Shown piece by piece: positions 1-6,638 of a stretch of DNA of 6,638 nucleotides. Under the pieces are notes generated by a model that searched no databases, had not been told where the DNA came from, and was given only the letters and a program-made list of their open reading frames with translations. The stretch's first letter is position 1. The number at the start of each line of letters is the position of its first letter. Source of the DNA: Burkholderiales bacterium (lineage in GTDB: Bacteria > Pseudomonadota > Gammaproteobacteria > Burkholderiales > Casimicrobiaceae); assembly GCA_031277445.1 (NCBI GenBank), contig JAITMH010000062.1, forward strand, positions 1-6,638. The letters run 5' to 3'. The translations under genes and the position numbers were made by a program.

Positions 1-266
1 ATGCTCTTGAACACTCTGACTATCTGACCCGGCGAAACCTTCGGATGCGCCGAACACAACACATGAATGTGATCTCCATCGCATCCAATTTGCTCAAACG
101 CCATGTCATACCTCTCGCAGATCGCCCGGGCAGTCTCCGTTATGATCCGCACCACCTCTTCGTCAAGTAAAACCTTCCGATACTTAACCGGAAACACCAC
201 GTGGTAATGAATTTGCCAAGCGCAATGACTTGCCTTCTGAACACCTTGAACCAGGTCGGATTCCAT
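1..266 (-). CDS. tnpA: IS200/IS605-family TnpA transposase, 5' part (runs off left edge)
   Basis: This reads as 88 codons from ATG at 266-264 to the window edge. TnpA of this family is a small Y1 HUH single-strand transposase, usually about 130-150 residues, that cuts and rejoins element ends at subterminal hairpins. Visible features are the N-terminal strand IHYHVVFPVKYRKVLL (residues 19-34), the helix region with ITETAR and ICERYDMAF, and the HUH metal-binding motif as HIH (residues 66-68, in GDGDHIHVL-like context), followed by HPKVSPGQIVRVFKS. The catalytic tyrosine should lie further on, outside the window. A TAG codon in frame 12 bases upstream makes ATG 266 the best start; no strong Shine-Dalgarno is seen. 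An end-type hairpin (293-313) sits just upstream, as expected for the element's left end. The family call is firm; whether the gene is intact beyond position 1 cannot be seen. Confidence 0.9.
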   Translation of the reverse strand, partial: MESDLVQGVQKASHCAWQIHYHVVFPVKYRKVLLDEEVVRIITETARAICERYDMAFEQIGCDGDHIHVLCSAHPKVSPGQIVRVFKS

Positions 267-292
267 CCGAACATTCTAAAACACCAAACCGT

Positions 293-313
293 CCCCGCGC
301 CAAGAGCGCGGGG
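293..313 (-). repeat. IS200/IS605-type left-end hairpin
   Basis: A perfect inverted repeat is present: CCCCGCGC (293-300), a five-base loop (301-305) and GCGCGGGG (306-313). It lies 27 bases upstream of the tnpA start. IS200/IS605 elements have no terminal inverted repeats but carry subterminal hairpins recognised by TnpA, so this is most likely the left-end structure. The real element boundary should lie within a few bases to the right, between about 314 and 327, where IS5 transposase sequence resumes. The exact cleavage site was not identified. Confidence 0.75.
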
Positions 314-320
314 AATTCGC

Positions 321-665
321 TTCGCTATTGAAGGCATCAAGGCCGAGCACCTTCTGGCCGATCGGGGCTATGATAGTGACGCGATCATTGAGCAAGCCAG
401 ACAACAAGGCATGCAGGCGGATATTCCGCCGCGAAAGAATCGAAAGAACCCAAGAAGTTACGACAGGCACTTGTACAGGTACCGCCACTTGGTGGAGAAT
501 GCTTTTTTGTACTTAAAGCGTTGGCGAGGCATTGCTACGCGGTATGCCAAGAGCGCCGCATCGTTCTTGGCGGCGGTGCAGATCAGGTGCTTGGTTTCTT
601 TGGTTGGGCGTCTCGTGACGATGCTATCTAGGGTCTTATCCGCCCTACAGGACTACGGGATTTGA
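321..665 (+). pseudogene. IS5-family transposase, C-terminal remnant
   Basis: The reading frame from about 321 to TGA at 663-665 encodes the C-terminal third of an IS5-family (IS427-like) DDE transposase. It shows EGIKAEHLLADRGYDSD with the second catalytic aspartate, a PPRKNRKNPRSYD segment, and the Y-x2-R-x3-E-x6-K signature of the third catalytic residue (LYRYRHLVENAFLYLK, about 472-519), followed by IATRYAKSAASFLAAVQIRC. The N-terminal two thirds, including the first aspartate, are absent. The open frame to the left (from 201) is only antisense of the IS200-like element. The last 20 or so residues (after about 590) do not resemble the usual short end of this group, so the frame may read out through the IS end. 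It overlaps the 3' end of trhP by 13 bp, convergently. It cannot make an active enzyme alone. Confidence 0.88.
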
Positions 666-2071
666 TGGCTTGCGATAAGGGTTGTTGAGTCTGTTTTTCC
701 GATTTCGGCTTTCACCACATACCCACTCCCCGGCGCTACGGTGATGGGGTTGCCGTCGAGGTCCCATAGCGCACTCAGCAGAACGGTTCGGTTGCCTTTC
801 GGCGCGATGATTTCGAGTGTGTCGCGGACGGCGAAGTGGTTTTTGACGTCGAGGGTGGAGAGGCCGGTTTCGGGGTCGTGGTCGATGACTTCGGCGACGA
901 ATTGCTGGGTGAAGTTTGAGGAGCCGCCGTCGGTGTAGTTTTGGGTGGTGTCCGGGGCGTGACGATCAAAGAAGCCTTCGGTGTAGCCACGGTTGGCGAG
1001 GCCGTCGAGTTGTTTCAGCAGATCAGGATTAAATTCGCGTCCGGCCATCGCGTCGTTGATCGCTTGTTTGTAGATTTGTGCGGTGCGGGCGGCGTAGTAG
1101 TGCGATTTGGTGCGCCCTTCGATTTTAAGGCAGTCGATACCGGTTTCGATCAGCCGCCGGATGTGGCGGATGGCGCGGAGGTCACGCGAGTTCATCAGGT
1201 AGGTACCGTGTTCGTCTTCGGAGATTTCCATCCACTCGTTACGGCGGCGTCCGGTTTCTTCGAGGAGGTAGGGCGAGGTTGAAGCCCCATCCCCACCCCA
1301 GCCCTCCCCTTGAAGGGGAGGGAGATTATTCTCCCCCTCTCCCCCGACCCCTCTCCCGCAAGCGGGAGAGGGGAGTATGTGAAGGGGAGGGCTTTCATTT
1401 TTCCCCTTACCTCTAACTGTTGGAAGCAACGTTCCTTCAGCGGTTTCGATTCCAGGCGCGAGTCGGTAGCGCCAGCGGCAGGCGTTGGTGCATGCGCCCT
1501 GGTTGGAGTCGCGGTGGTTGAAATAGCCGGAGAGCAGGCAACGCCCTGAGTAGGCGATGCACAATGCGCCGTGTACGAAAACTTCCAGTTCGATATCGGG
1601 ACAATGCTGGCGAATGTCGGCGATTTCGTCGAGCGACAGTTCACGCGACAGGATGATGCGGGCGATGCCTTGTCGTTGCCAGAAGCGCACGCTGGCCTGG
1701 TTGACGGTGTTGGCCTGTACGGAAAGGTGGATCGGCATGTCGGGCCAGCGTTCGCGCACCAGCATGATGAGTCCCGGGTCGGCCATGATTAAGGCGTCCG
1801 GTTTGAGCGCCACAACCGGAGTCAGATCGTCGAGAAAGGTTTCGACTTTGCGGTTGTGCGGCATGACGTTGACGGCCAGGTAAAAGGCTTTTCCGGCGGT
1901 GTGCGCGGCGGCGATGCCTTCGGCGAGCGCTGCGGTATTGCGAAATTCGTTGTTTCGCACACGCAGGCTGTAACGCGGTAGTCCGGCGTAAACGGCGTCG
2001 GCGCCGTAGGCGATGGCGTAGCGCAGGCTTTTCAGTGATCCGGCGGGGGAGAGGAGTTCGGGGCGGTTCAT
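653..2071 (-). CDS. trhP: TrhP-type U32 peptidase-family protein, tRNA U34 5-hydroxylation (with repeat-derived insert)
   Basis: The 472-residue product aligns from its first residue with E. coli TrhP (YegQ, about 453 residues), the prephenate-dependent factor that makes 5-hydroxyuridine at tRNA position 34; despite the U32 name it is not thought to act here as a protease. Visible are PELLSPAGSLKSLRYA (4-19), GADAVYAG (23-30), PIHLSVQAN (113-121), LSRELSLDEI (141-150), and the conserved cysteines C171, C178, C194 and C198 in the AYSGRCLLSGY and GACTNACRW segments, expected to bind Fe-S. EDEHGTYLMNSRDLRA (285-300) and LKIEGRTKSHYYAARTAQ (315-332) follow. Residues about 215-263 are translation of palindromic repeats, not family sequence. 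The C-terminal few residues (ASHQIP) run into the IS5 remnant and may be altered. ATG 2071 matches the family start, but the bases upstream are short repeats with no Shine-Dalgarno. The gene is divergent from the dienelactone hydrolase gene. Confidence 0.88.
   Translation of the reverse strand: MNRPELLSPAGSLKSLRYAIAYGADAVYAGLPRYSLRVRNNEFRNTAALAEGIAAAHTAGKAFYLAVNVMPHNRKVETFLDDLTPVVALKPDALIMADPGLIMLVRERWPDMPIHLSVQANTVNQASVRFWQRQGIARIILSRELSLDEIADIRQHCPDIELEVFVHGALCIAYSGRCLLSGYFNHRDSNQGACTNACRWRYRLAPGIETAEGTLLPTVRGKGKNESPPLHILPSPACGRGVGGEGENNLPPLQGEGWGGDGASTSPYLLEETGRRRNEWMEISEDEHGTYLMNSRDLRAIRHIRRLIETGIDCLKIEGRTKSHYYAARTAQIYKQAINDAMAGREFNPDLLKQLDGLANRGYTEGFFDRHAPDTTQNYTDGGSSNFTQQFVAEVIDHDPETGLSTLDVKNHFAVRDTLEIIAPKGNRTVLLSALWDLDGNPITVAPGSGYVVKAEIGKTDSTTLIASHQIP
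1285..1322 (+). repeat. Dispersed palindromic repeat A, copy 1 (inside trhP)
   Basis: A 38-base unit starts with CCCCATCCCCACCCCA and ends in a hairpin with stem CCCTCCCC (1302-1309), loop TTGAA and GGGGAGGG (1315-1322). It matches the copy at 4570-4607 at 37 of 38 positions. Here it is read on the minus strand as trhP codons 250-263, giving LPPLQGEGWGGDG. From memory, such translations are typical of intergenic repeat families in proteobacteria. Confidence 0.85.
1333..1373 (+). repeat. Dispersed palindromic repeat B, copy 1 (inside trhP)
   Basis: A CCCCCTCTCCC half unit (1333-1343) is followed by a perfect 12-bp hairpin: CCCCTCTCCCGC (1348-1359), loop AA, GCGGGAGAGGGG (1362-1373). It lies 10 bases from repeat A and is translated on the minus strand as PSPACGRGVGGEG in trhP. 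A related copy is at 2145-2190. Confidence 0.85.
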
Positions 2072-2072
2072 T

Positions 2073-2119
2073 GTCAGGGATCAGGGGTCAGGTATCAGAG
2101 GCCAGATGTCAGGTATCAG
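2073..2119. repeat. Three 12-base direct repeats in the trhP leader
   Basis: GTCAGGGATCAG (2073-2084), GTCAGGTATCAG (2087-2098) and GTCAGGTATCAG (2108-2119) differ at one position. On the trhP strand they read CTGATACCTGAC and end one base before the ATG, occupying the place where a ribosome binding site would be. They resemble short CCTGATxCCTGA runs seen between genes in many proteobacteria (from memory). Confidence 0.8.
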
Positions 2120-2124
2120 CCTAA

Positions 2125-2130
2125 ATCATA
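2125..2130 (-). promoter_or_regulatory. Possible -10 box for trhP
   Basis: TATGAT on the minus strand, 53 bases upstream of the trhP ATG, matches the sigma-70 -10 consensus at five of six bases. No TTGACA-like -35 is seen at the proper distance, where repeat B lies instead, so this is only a weak candidate. Confidence 0.2.
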
Positions 2131-2144
2131 ACCTCTTTACAGCG

Positions 2145-2190
2145 CCCCCTCTCCCGGCCTTCGGCCACCCTCTCCCGCGAGGGGAGAGGG
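2145..2190 (+). repeat. Dispersed palindromic repeat B, copy 2
   Basis: A CCCCCTCTCCC half unit (2145-2155) is followed, after a short GGCC-TTC-GGCC spacer hairpin (2156-2166), by CCCTCTCCC (2168-2176), a five-base loop and GGGAGAGGG (2182-2190). Architecture and sequence match copy 1 at 1333-1373, with about seven extra bases in the spacer. Confidence 0.8.
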
Positions 2191-2200
2191 TTTGTTTTTT
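2168..2200 (+). terminator. Terminator-like hairpin plus T-run between divergent genes
   Basis: The 9-bp GC-rich stem of repeat B (2168-2176 with 2182-2190) is followed directly by TTTGTTTTTT (2191-2200), the form of a rightward intrinsic terminator. No plus-strand gene ends here, so any role would be to stop antisense or IS-derived readthrough before the dienelactone hydrolase gene. It may simply be a by-product of the repeat. Confidence 0.4.
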
Positions 2201-2239
2201 CTCCGCGCCCTCCGCGTCTCCTCGTGGGAATTTTTCCGG

Positions 2240-2259
2240 ATTCCCGATTTCGCGGGAAT
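2240..2259. repeat. dRS3-like inverted repeat (ATTCCC-N8-GGGAAT)
   Basis: ATTCCCG (2240-2246), a six-base loop and CGGGAAT (2253-2259) form a 7-bp inverted repeat. The pattern ATTCCC-N8-GGGAAT is that of the Neisseria dRS3 repeat, and similar units occur widely in other proteobacteria. Two CTCCGCG copies (2201-2207 and 2210-2216) lie just to its left, so the whole interval is a mosaic of small repeats. Confidence 0.7.
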
Positions 2260-2284
2260 GACGAGGAGAGGGGAGTCGTATAAT
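2258..2284 (+). promoter_or_regulatory. Candidate sigma-70 promoter for the dienelactone hydrolase gene
   Basis: A perfect TATAAT (2279-2284) lies 71 bases upstream of the chosen start. The best -35 candidate is ATGACG (2258-2263), four of six matches with a short 15-base spacer, and it is the outer edge of the dRS3-like repeat. The -10 box is convincing; the -35 is weak. Confidence 0.4.
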
Positions 2285-2344
2285 GGTGGCTGCTTTCTCT
2301 GTGCAGCACGTTTTTCCGCTGTATGTAACCGAACGCTGAAATAT

Positions 2345-2349
2345 GGAGG
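2345..2349 (+). promoter_or_regulatory. Shine-Dalgarno deciding the dienelactone hydrolase start
   Basis: GGAGG lies five bases before ATG 2355. It overlaps the earlier in-frame ATG at 2343, which therefore cannot use it, so translation should begin at 2355. Confidence 0.8.
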
Positions 2350-2354
2350 CAACA

Positions 2355-3254
2355 ATGAACACAGAACGGGGTTGGAACGAGACGATGAAATCGGAATGGG
2401 ACAGTTTGCTTCCGGCGGGTGATACGTCGCGGCGGGGCTTTGTCGTCGGCTCATTGGCGGCGGGTTTTGCGCTGGCGGTGCAGCCGGTGATGGCGCAGAC
2501 AGCCATTACGACCAGCACGGATGGTCTGGAGGCGTCGGATGTCAAGATTCCGGCGCAAGGCGGCGAGATGCCGGCTTATCGGGCGCGTCCGTTGAAAGGA
2601 AAAAATTGGCCGACGGTTTTGGTGGTTCAGGAAATTTTCGGTGTACACGAATACATCAAGGATGTTTGTCGGCGGCTGGCCAGACGGGGTTATCTGGCGA
2701 TTGCGCCGGAGCTTTTTGCGCGTTATGGCGATCCGCGTCAATACAACGAGGTGCAACAGTTGTTGCGTGAACTTGTGTCGAAAATTCCCGATGGCGAGGT
2801 GCTCGCCGATCTCGATGCTTGCGTGGCCTGGGCTGAACAGCAAGGGGGTGACTCTGCACGGTTGGGAATTACCGGTTTTTGCTGGGGCGGGCGCATCACC
2901 TGGCTTTATTGTGCGCATCAGCCGAAGGTTAAGGCGGGAGTAGCATGGTATGGCCGTTTGGAAGGCGACAAAACGGAATTGACGCCGCAGCATCCGATAG
3001 ATGTTGTCGGTGAATTGAAAGCGCCGGTGCTGGGGTTGTATGGCGGCGCTGATGCGGGCATTCCGTTGGAGAGCGTCGAAAGGATGCGTAAGGCGTTGGC
3101 GCAGGGACGCGGTGCGGCCAAGGCGTCGCAGTTCAAGGTGTACAAGGATGCGCCGCATGCGTTCCACGCTGACCACCGTCCCAGTTTCCGGCGCGAGGAA
3201 GCGGCGGATGGTTGGAAGCGGATGTTGGAGTGGTTCAAGAAGAAGGGTGTTTGA
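2355..3254 (+). CDS. Dienelactone hydrolase family protein with Tat signal peptide
   Basis: The 299-residue product is an alpha/beta hydrolase of the dienelactone hydrolase family. The N-terminus has a twin-arginine signal (SRRGFV, arginines 26-27), a hydrophobic stretch and a likely cleavage after VMA (residue 47), so it should be folded in the cytoplasm and exported to the periplasm. The catalytic set is visible: E93 in VQEIFG, nucleophile C176 in GFCWGG, D233 in YGGAD and H268 in APHAF, giving the Cys-Asp-His triad of the family. Characterised members open lactone rings such as dienelactone in chloroaromatic breakdown, but many homologues have unknown substrates, and nothing nearby points to aromatic degradation. 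The sequence also resembles E. coli YsgA-like proteins. The start at 2355 is chosen from GGAGG. An ORF6N gene fragment begins one base after the stop codon. Confidence 0.9.
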   Translation: MNTERGWNETMKSEWDSLLPAGDTSRRGFVVGSLAAGFALAVQPVMAQTAITTSTDGLEASDVKIPAQGGEMPAYRARPLKGKNWPTVLVVQEIFGVHEYIKDVCRRLARRGYLAIAPELFARYGDPRQYNEVQQLLRELVSKIPDGEVLADLDACVAWAEQQGGDSARLGITGFCWGGRITWLYCAHQPKVKAGVAWYGRLEGDKTELTPQHPIDVVGELKAPVLGLYGGADAGIPLESVERMRKALAQGRGAAKASQFKVYKDAPHAFHADHRPSFRREEAADGWKRMLEWFKKKGV

Positions 3255-3442
3255 AATGGAAATTCCTCTGGAAGCCGTCACAAGCCGCATTGTGCTGCTA
3301 CGAGGCCAGAGAGTGATGCTGGACGCAGATTTGGCAACGCTTTACGGCGTATCCACCAAGCGCTTCAACGAACAAGTGAAACGCAATAGAGACCGTTTCC
3401 CACCAGATTTCATGTTTCAAATTGCAGAAGATGAACTTGTCA

Positions 3443-3471
3443 TTCTGAGGTCGCATTTTGCGACCTCAGAA
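3443..3471. repeat. Perfect 13-bp palindrome within the ORF6N relic
   Basis: TTCTGAGGTCGCA (3443-3455), loop TTT, and TGCGACCTCAGAA (3459-3471) pair without mismatch. It encodes ILRSHFATSE of the ORF6N domain. No T-run follows, so it is not a normal terminator. It lies about 45 bases upstream of the tsaD start codon. Confidence 0.85.
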
Positions 3472-3495
3472 AACCATGGGCATGTCCTGACTGAC

Positions 3496-3502
3496 GAGAA
3501 GG
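3496..3502 (+). promoter_or_regulatory. Likely Shine-Dalgarno of tsaD
   Basis: GAGAAGG lies 12 bases before the GTG start at 3515, a long but usable spacing. An in-frame TAA at 3503-3505 excludes any start further upstream, so GTG 3515 is the first possible start and the only one that keeps the complete N-terminal motif. Confidence 0.5.
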
Positions 3503-3514
3503 TAACAAAATCAA

Positions 3515-4552
3515 GTGCGCGTCCTGGGCATCGAAACGTCGTGTGACGAAACCGGCATTGCGCTCTACGATACGGAGCGCGGTTTGTGTGCGCATGCGCT
3601 ACATTCGCAGATTGCGCTGCACGCGGCGTATGGTGGTGTGGTGCCGGAGCTGGCGTCACGCGATCATGTGCGGCGCATTGTTCCGTTGATTGAGGCGGTA
3701 ATACGCGAGGCGGAAACGACGCTGGACGCGATAGATGGTGTGGCCTATACGCAGGGGCCGGGACTCGCCGGTGCGCTGTTGGTCGGCGCCAGTGTGGCGA
3801 GTGCGCTGGCGTTGGCGCTTGATAAGCCGCTCATCGGCGTGCATCACATGGAAGGACATTTGTTGTCGCCGCTGCTTTCAGACGACAAGCCGCAGTTTCC
3901 GTTTATTGCGTTGTTGGTGTCGGGCGGACACAGCCAGTTGTTTTTTGTTCGCGGTGTCGGTCAGTACGAATTGCTCGGCGACACGTTCGACGATGCTGCC
4001 GGTGAAGCGTTCGATAAGGCGGCGCAATTGCTTGGCTTGCCGTATCCGGGAGGGCCGGCGTTGGCGCAGTTGGCGCGTCAGGGTCGCGCCGGGGTTGTGC
4101 GTTTGCCGCGTCCGTTGATCGACGCGCCGCACCTTCATTTCAGTTTTTCGGGATTGAAAACGGCGGTGCTGACATTGGTGCGGCAACTGCAACATGAAGG
4201 GCGCTTCGACGATCAAGTGCGCGCTGATGTGGCGCTGGAATTTGAAACGGCGGTGGTCGATGTTCTCGCTGCCAAGGCGTTCGCGGCATTGCGGCAAACA
4301 CAAAGCCGACAATTGGTGGTTGCCGGTGGTGTCGGCGCGAATCAATCGTTGCGGTCACGTTTTGCTGAAAAGGCTGCGGCAGCCGATGCTCGTGTTTATT
4401 TTCCGGAAATGGCGTTTTGCACTGATAATGGCGCCATGATCGCGCTGGTCGGCGCGTTGAGAATGGCGGAGGGTACGCGTGATTATGCGTTCCATGTTCG
4501 ACCGCGTTGGCCGTTGATGGAGTTGGCGGCGGTTGAGAGTGAGCAGCGATGA
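3515..4552 (+). CDS. tsaD: tRNA N6-adenosine threonylcarbamoyltransferase TsaD
   Basis: The 345-residue protein is TsaD (YgjD/Gcp), the catalytic subunit that transfers the threonylcarbamoyl group from threonylcarbamoyl-AMP to A37 of ANN-decoding tRNAs, acting in the cytoplasm with TsaB and TsaE. Family marks are intact: [14 protein letters not shown] at the N-terminus, [12 protein letters not shown] (40-51), the metal-binding HMEGH (H111 and H115), [10 protein letters not shown] (134-143), [16 protein letters not shown] (155-170), FSFSGLKTA (209-217), [10 protein letters not shown] (268-277), and CTDNGAMIA with metal ligand D304. Length is normal for the family (about 340). The start is GTG. 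The usual rpsU-dnaG partners are not beside it. The upstream region is the ORF6N relic, so its original leader may have been altered; no promoter was recognised. Confidence 0.97.
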   Translation: MRVLGIETSCDETGIALYDTERGLCAHALHSQIALHAAYGGVVPELASRDHVRRIVPLIEAVIREAETTLDAIDGVAYTQGPGLAGALLVGASVASALALALDKPLIGVHHMEGHLLSPLLSDDKPQFPFIALLVSGGHSQLFFVRGVGQYELLGDTFDDAAGEAFDKAAQLLGLPYPGGPALAQLARQGRAGVVRLPRPLIDAPHLHFSFSGLKTAVLTLVRQLQHEGRFDDQVRADVALEFETAVVDVLAAKAFAALRQTQSRQLVVAGGVGANQSLRSRFAEKAAAADARVYFPEMAFCTDNGAMIALVGALRMAEGTRDYAFHVRPRWPLMELAAVESEQR

Positions 4553-4569
4553 ATCGTTGAAGCAGAACA

Positions 4570-4607
4570 CCCCATCCCCACCCCAACCCTCCCCTTGAAG
4601 GGGAGGG
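4570..4607 (+). repeat. Dispersed palindromic repeat A, copy 2 (tsaD-nadE gap)
   Basis: This unit matches 1285-1322 at 37 of 38 positions, in the same orientation. Its hairpin is CCCTCCCC (4587-4594), loop TTGAA, GGGGAGGG (4600-4607). It fills nearly half of the 82-base gap between tsaD and nadE. The sequence after it is GGTGAAATATT, without a T-run, so it is not a standard terminator, although the stem could stabilise or attenuate the transcript. Confidence 0.85.
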
Positions 4608-4621
4608 GGTGAAATATTAAG

Positions 4622-4628
4622 AAAGGAG
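4622..4628 (+). promoter_or_regulatory. Shine-Dalgarno of nadE
   Basis: AAAGGAG lies six bases before ATG 4635, a strong site that fixes the nadE start. Confidence 0.8.
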
Positions 4629-4634
4629 CAAGCG

Positions 4635-6638
<2,004 letters not shown>

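Larger units (their letters stand above)
3256..3546 (+). pseudogene. ORF6N-domain protein, N-terminal fragment
   Basis: From ATG 3256 a 96-residue frame carries the start of an ORF6N (KilA-N-related) DNA-binding domain: RIVLLRGQRVMLDADLATLYGV (11-32), TKRFNEQVKRNRDRFPPDFMFQ (34-55) and LRSHFATSENHG (64-75). ORF6N proteins are found on phages and mobile DNA and in bacterial chromosomes. The usual continuation, through a YxPxAFTE-like segment to a C-terminal domain, is missing. After about residue 75 the frame reads into the tsaD leader and 32 bases into tsaD itself, so it is most likely a relic truncated by deletion. A GAAGGG Shine-Dalgarno lies in the end of the upstream hydrolase gene, so the fragment could still be translated. 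It contains the palindrome at 3443-3471. Codon use is less G-rich at third positions than its neighbours, consistent with foreign origin. Confidence 0.8.

Noticed and set aside
201..320. N-terminal part of the plus-strand open frame joined to the IS5 transposase
   Set aside because: It is the antisense strand of the IS200 tnpA and its hairpin, not transposase sequence.
1285..1391. CRISPR or tandem-repeat array
   Set aside because: The units are different palindromes with no regular spacers or constant repeat length; they belong to dispersed intergenic-type repeats.
653..2071. U32 protein as a collagenase-like protease
   Set aside because: The full-length match, cysteine pattern and start are those of TrhP/YegQ, the tRNA hydroxylation factor, rather than of UbiU/UbiV or a secreted protease.
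2343..2354. Upstream ATG (MEAT-) as start of the hydrolase
   Set aside because: It overlaps the GGAGG that serves the next ATG at 2355, and has no Shine-Dalgarno of its own.
2451..3290. A 279-codon open frame on the minus strand
   Set aside because: It is antisense to the dienelactone hydrolase gene, which has catalytic residues, a signal peptide and a Shine-Dalgarno; the antisense product matches no family I know.
4587..4620. Rho-independent terminator after tsaD
   Set aside because: The stem is stable, but no T-run follows in the plus direction; it is a copy of repeat A.

Overview
The window looks like a chromosomal segment of a moderately high-GC proteobacterium, most likely beta- or gammaproteobacterial. 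The reasons are a TrhP-type U32 protein, a Tat-exported dienelactone hydrolase-like protein, a proteobacterial TsaD, a two-domain NadE followed by a GlnB-type PII protein, and GC-rich palindromic repeats of the kind scattered through such genomes. The assignment rests on protein resemblance recalled from memory; no search was run.

Layout. Positions 1-665 are mobile-element debris. The 5' part of an IS200/IS605-type tnpA lies on the minus strand and runs off the left edge. Its end hairpin abuts the 3' part of an IS5-family DDE transposase gene on the plus strand, so the IS200-like element appears to have landed inside an older IS5 copy. The IS5 remnant converges on, and overlaps by 13 bp, the 3' end of trhP (653-2071, minus). 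TrhP is the prephenate-dependent tRNA U34 hydroxylation protein, and here it carries an in-frame block of palindromic repeat DNA. Positions 2072-2354, between the divergent trhP and dienelactone hydrolase genes, are almost entirely repeats, with a good -10 box at their right edge.

Positions 2355-6638 read rightwards: a Tat-signal dienelactone hydrolase-like protein, the N-terminal fragment of an ORF6N-domain gene containing a perfect 13-bp palindrome, tsaD (t6A37 tRNA modification), a second copy of one repeat, nadE (NAD+ synthetase) and glnB (PII nitrogen sensor, complete to the window edge except for the stop codon). nadE and glnB are 14 bp apart and almost certainly co-transcribed, linking NAD+ synthesis to nitrogen sensing.

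No clearly new multi-gene system is visible. The best leads are repeat DNA translated inside a core tRNA-modification enzyme, a NadE whose glutaminase pocket looks altered while its E-K-C triad is kept, the ORF6N relic with its palindrome fused into the tsaD leader, and the nested insertion sequences at the 3' end of trhP.
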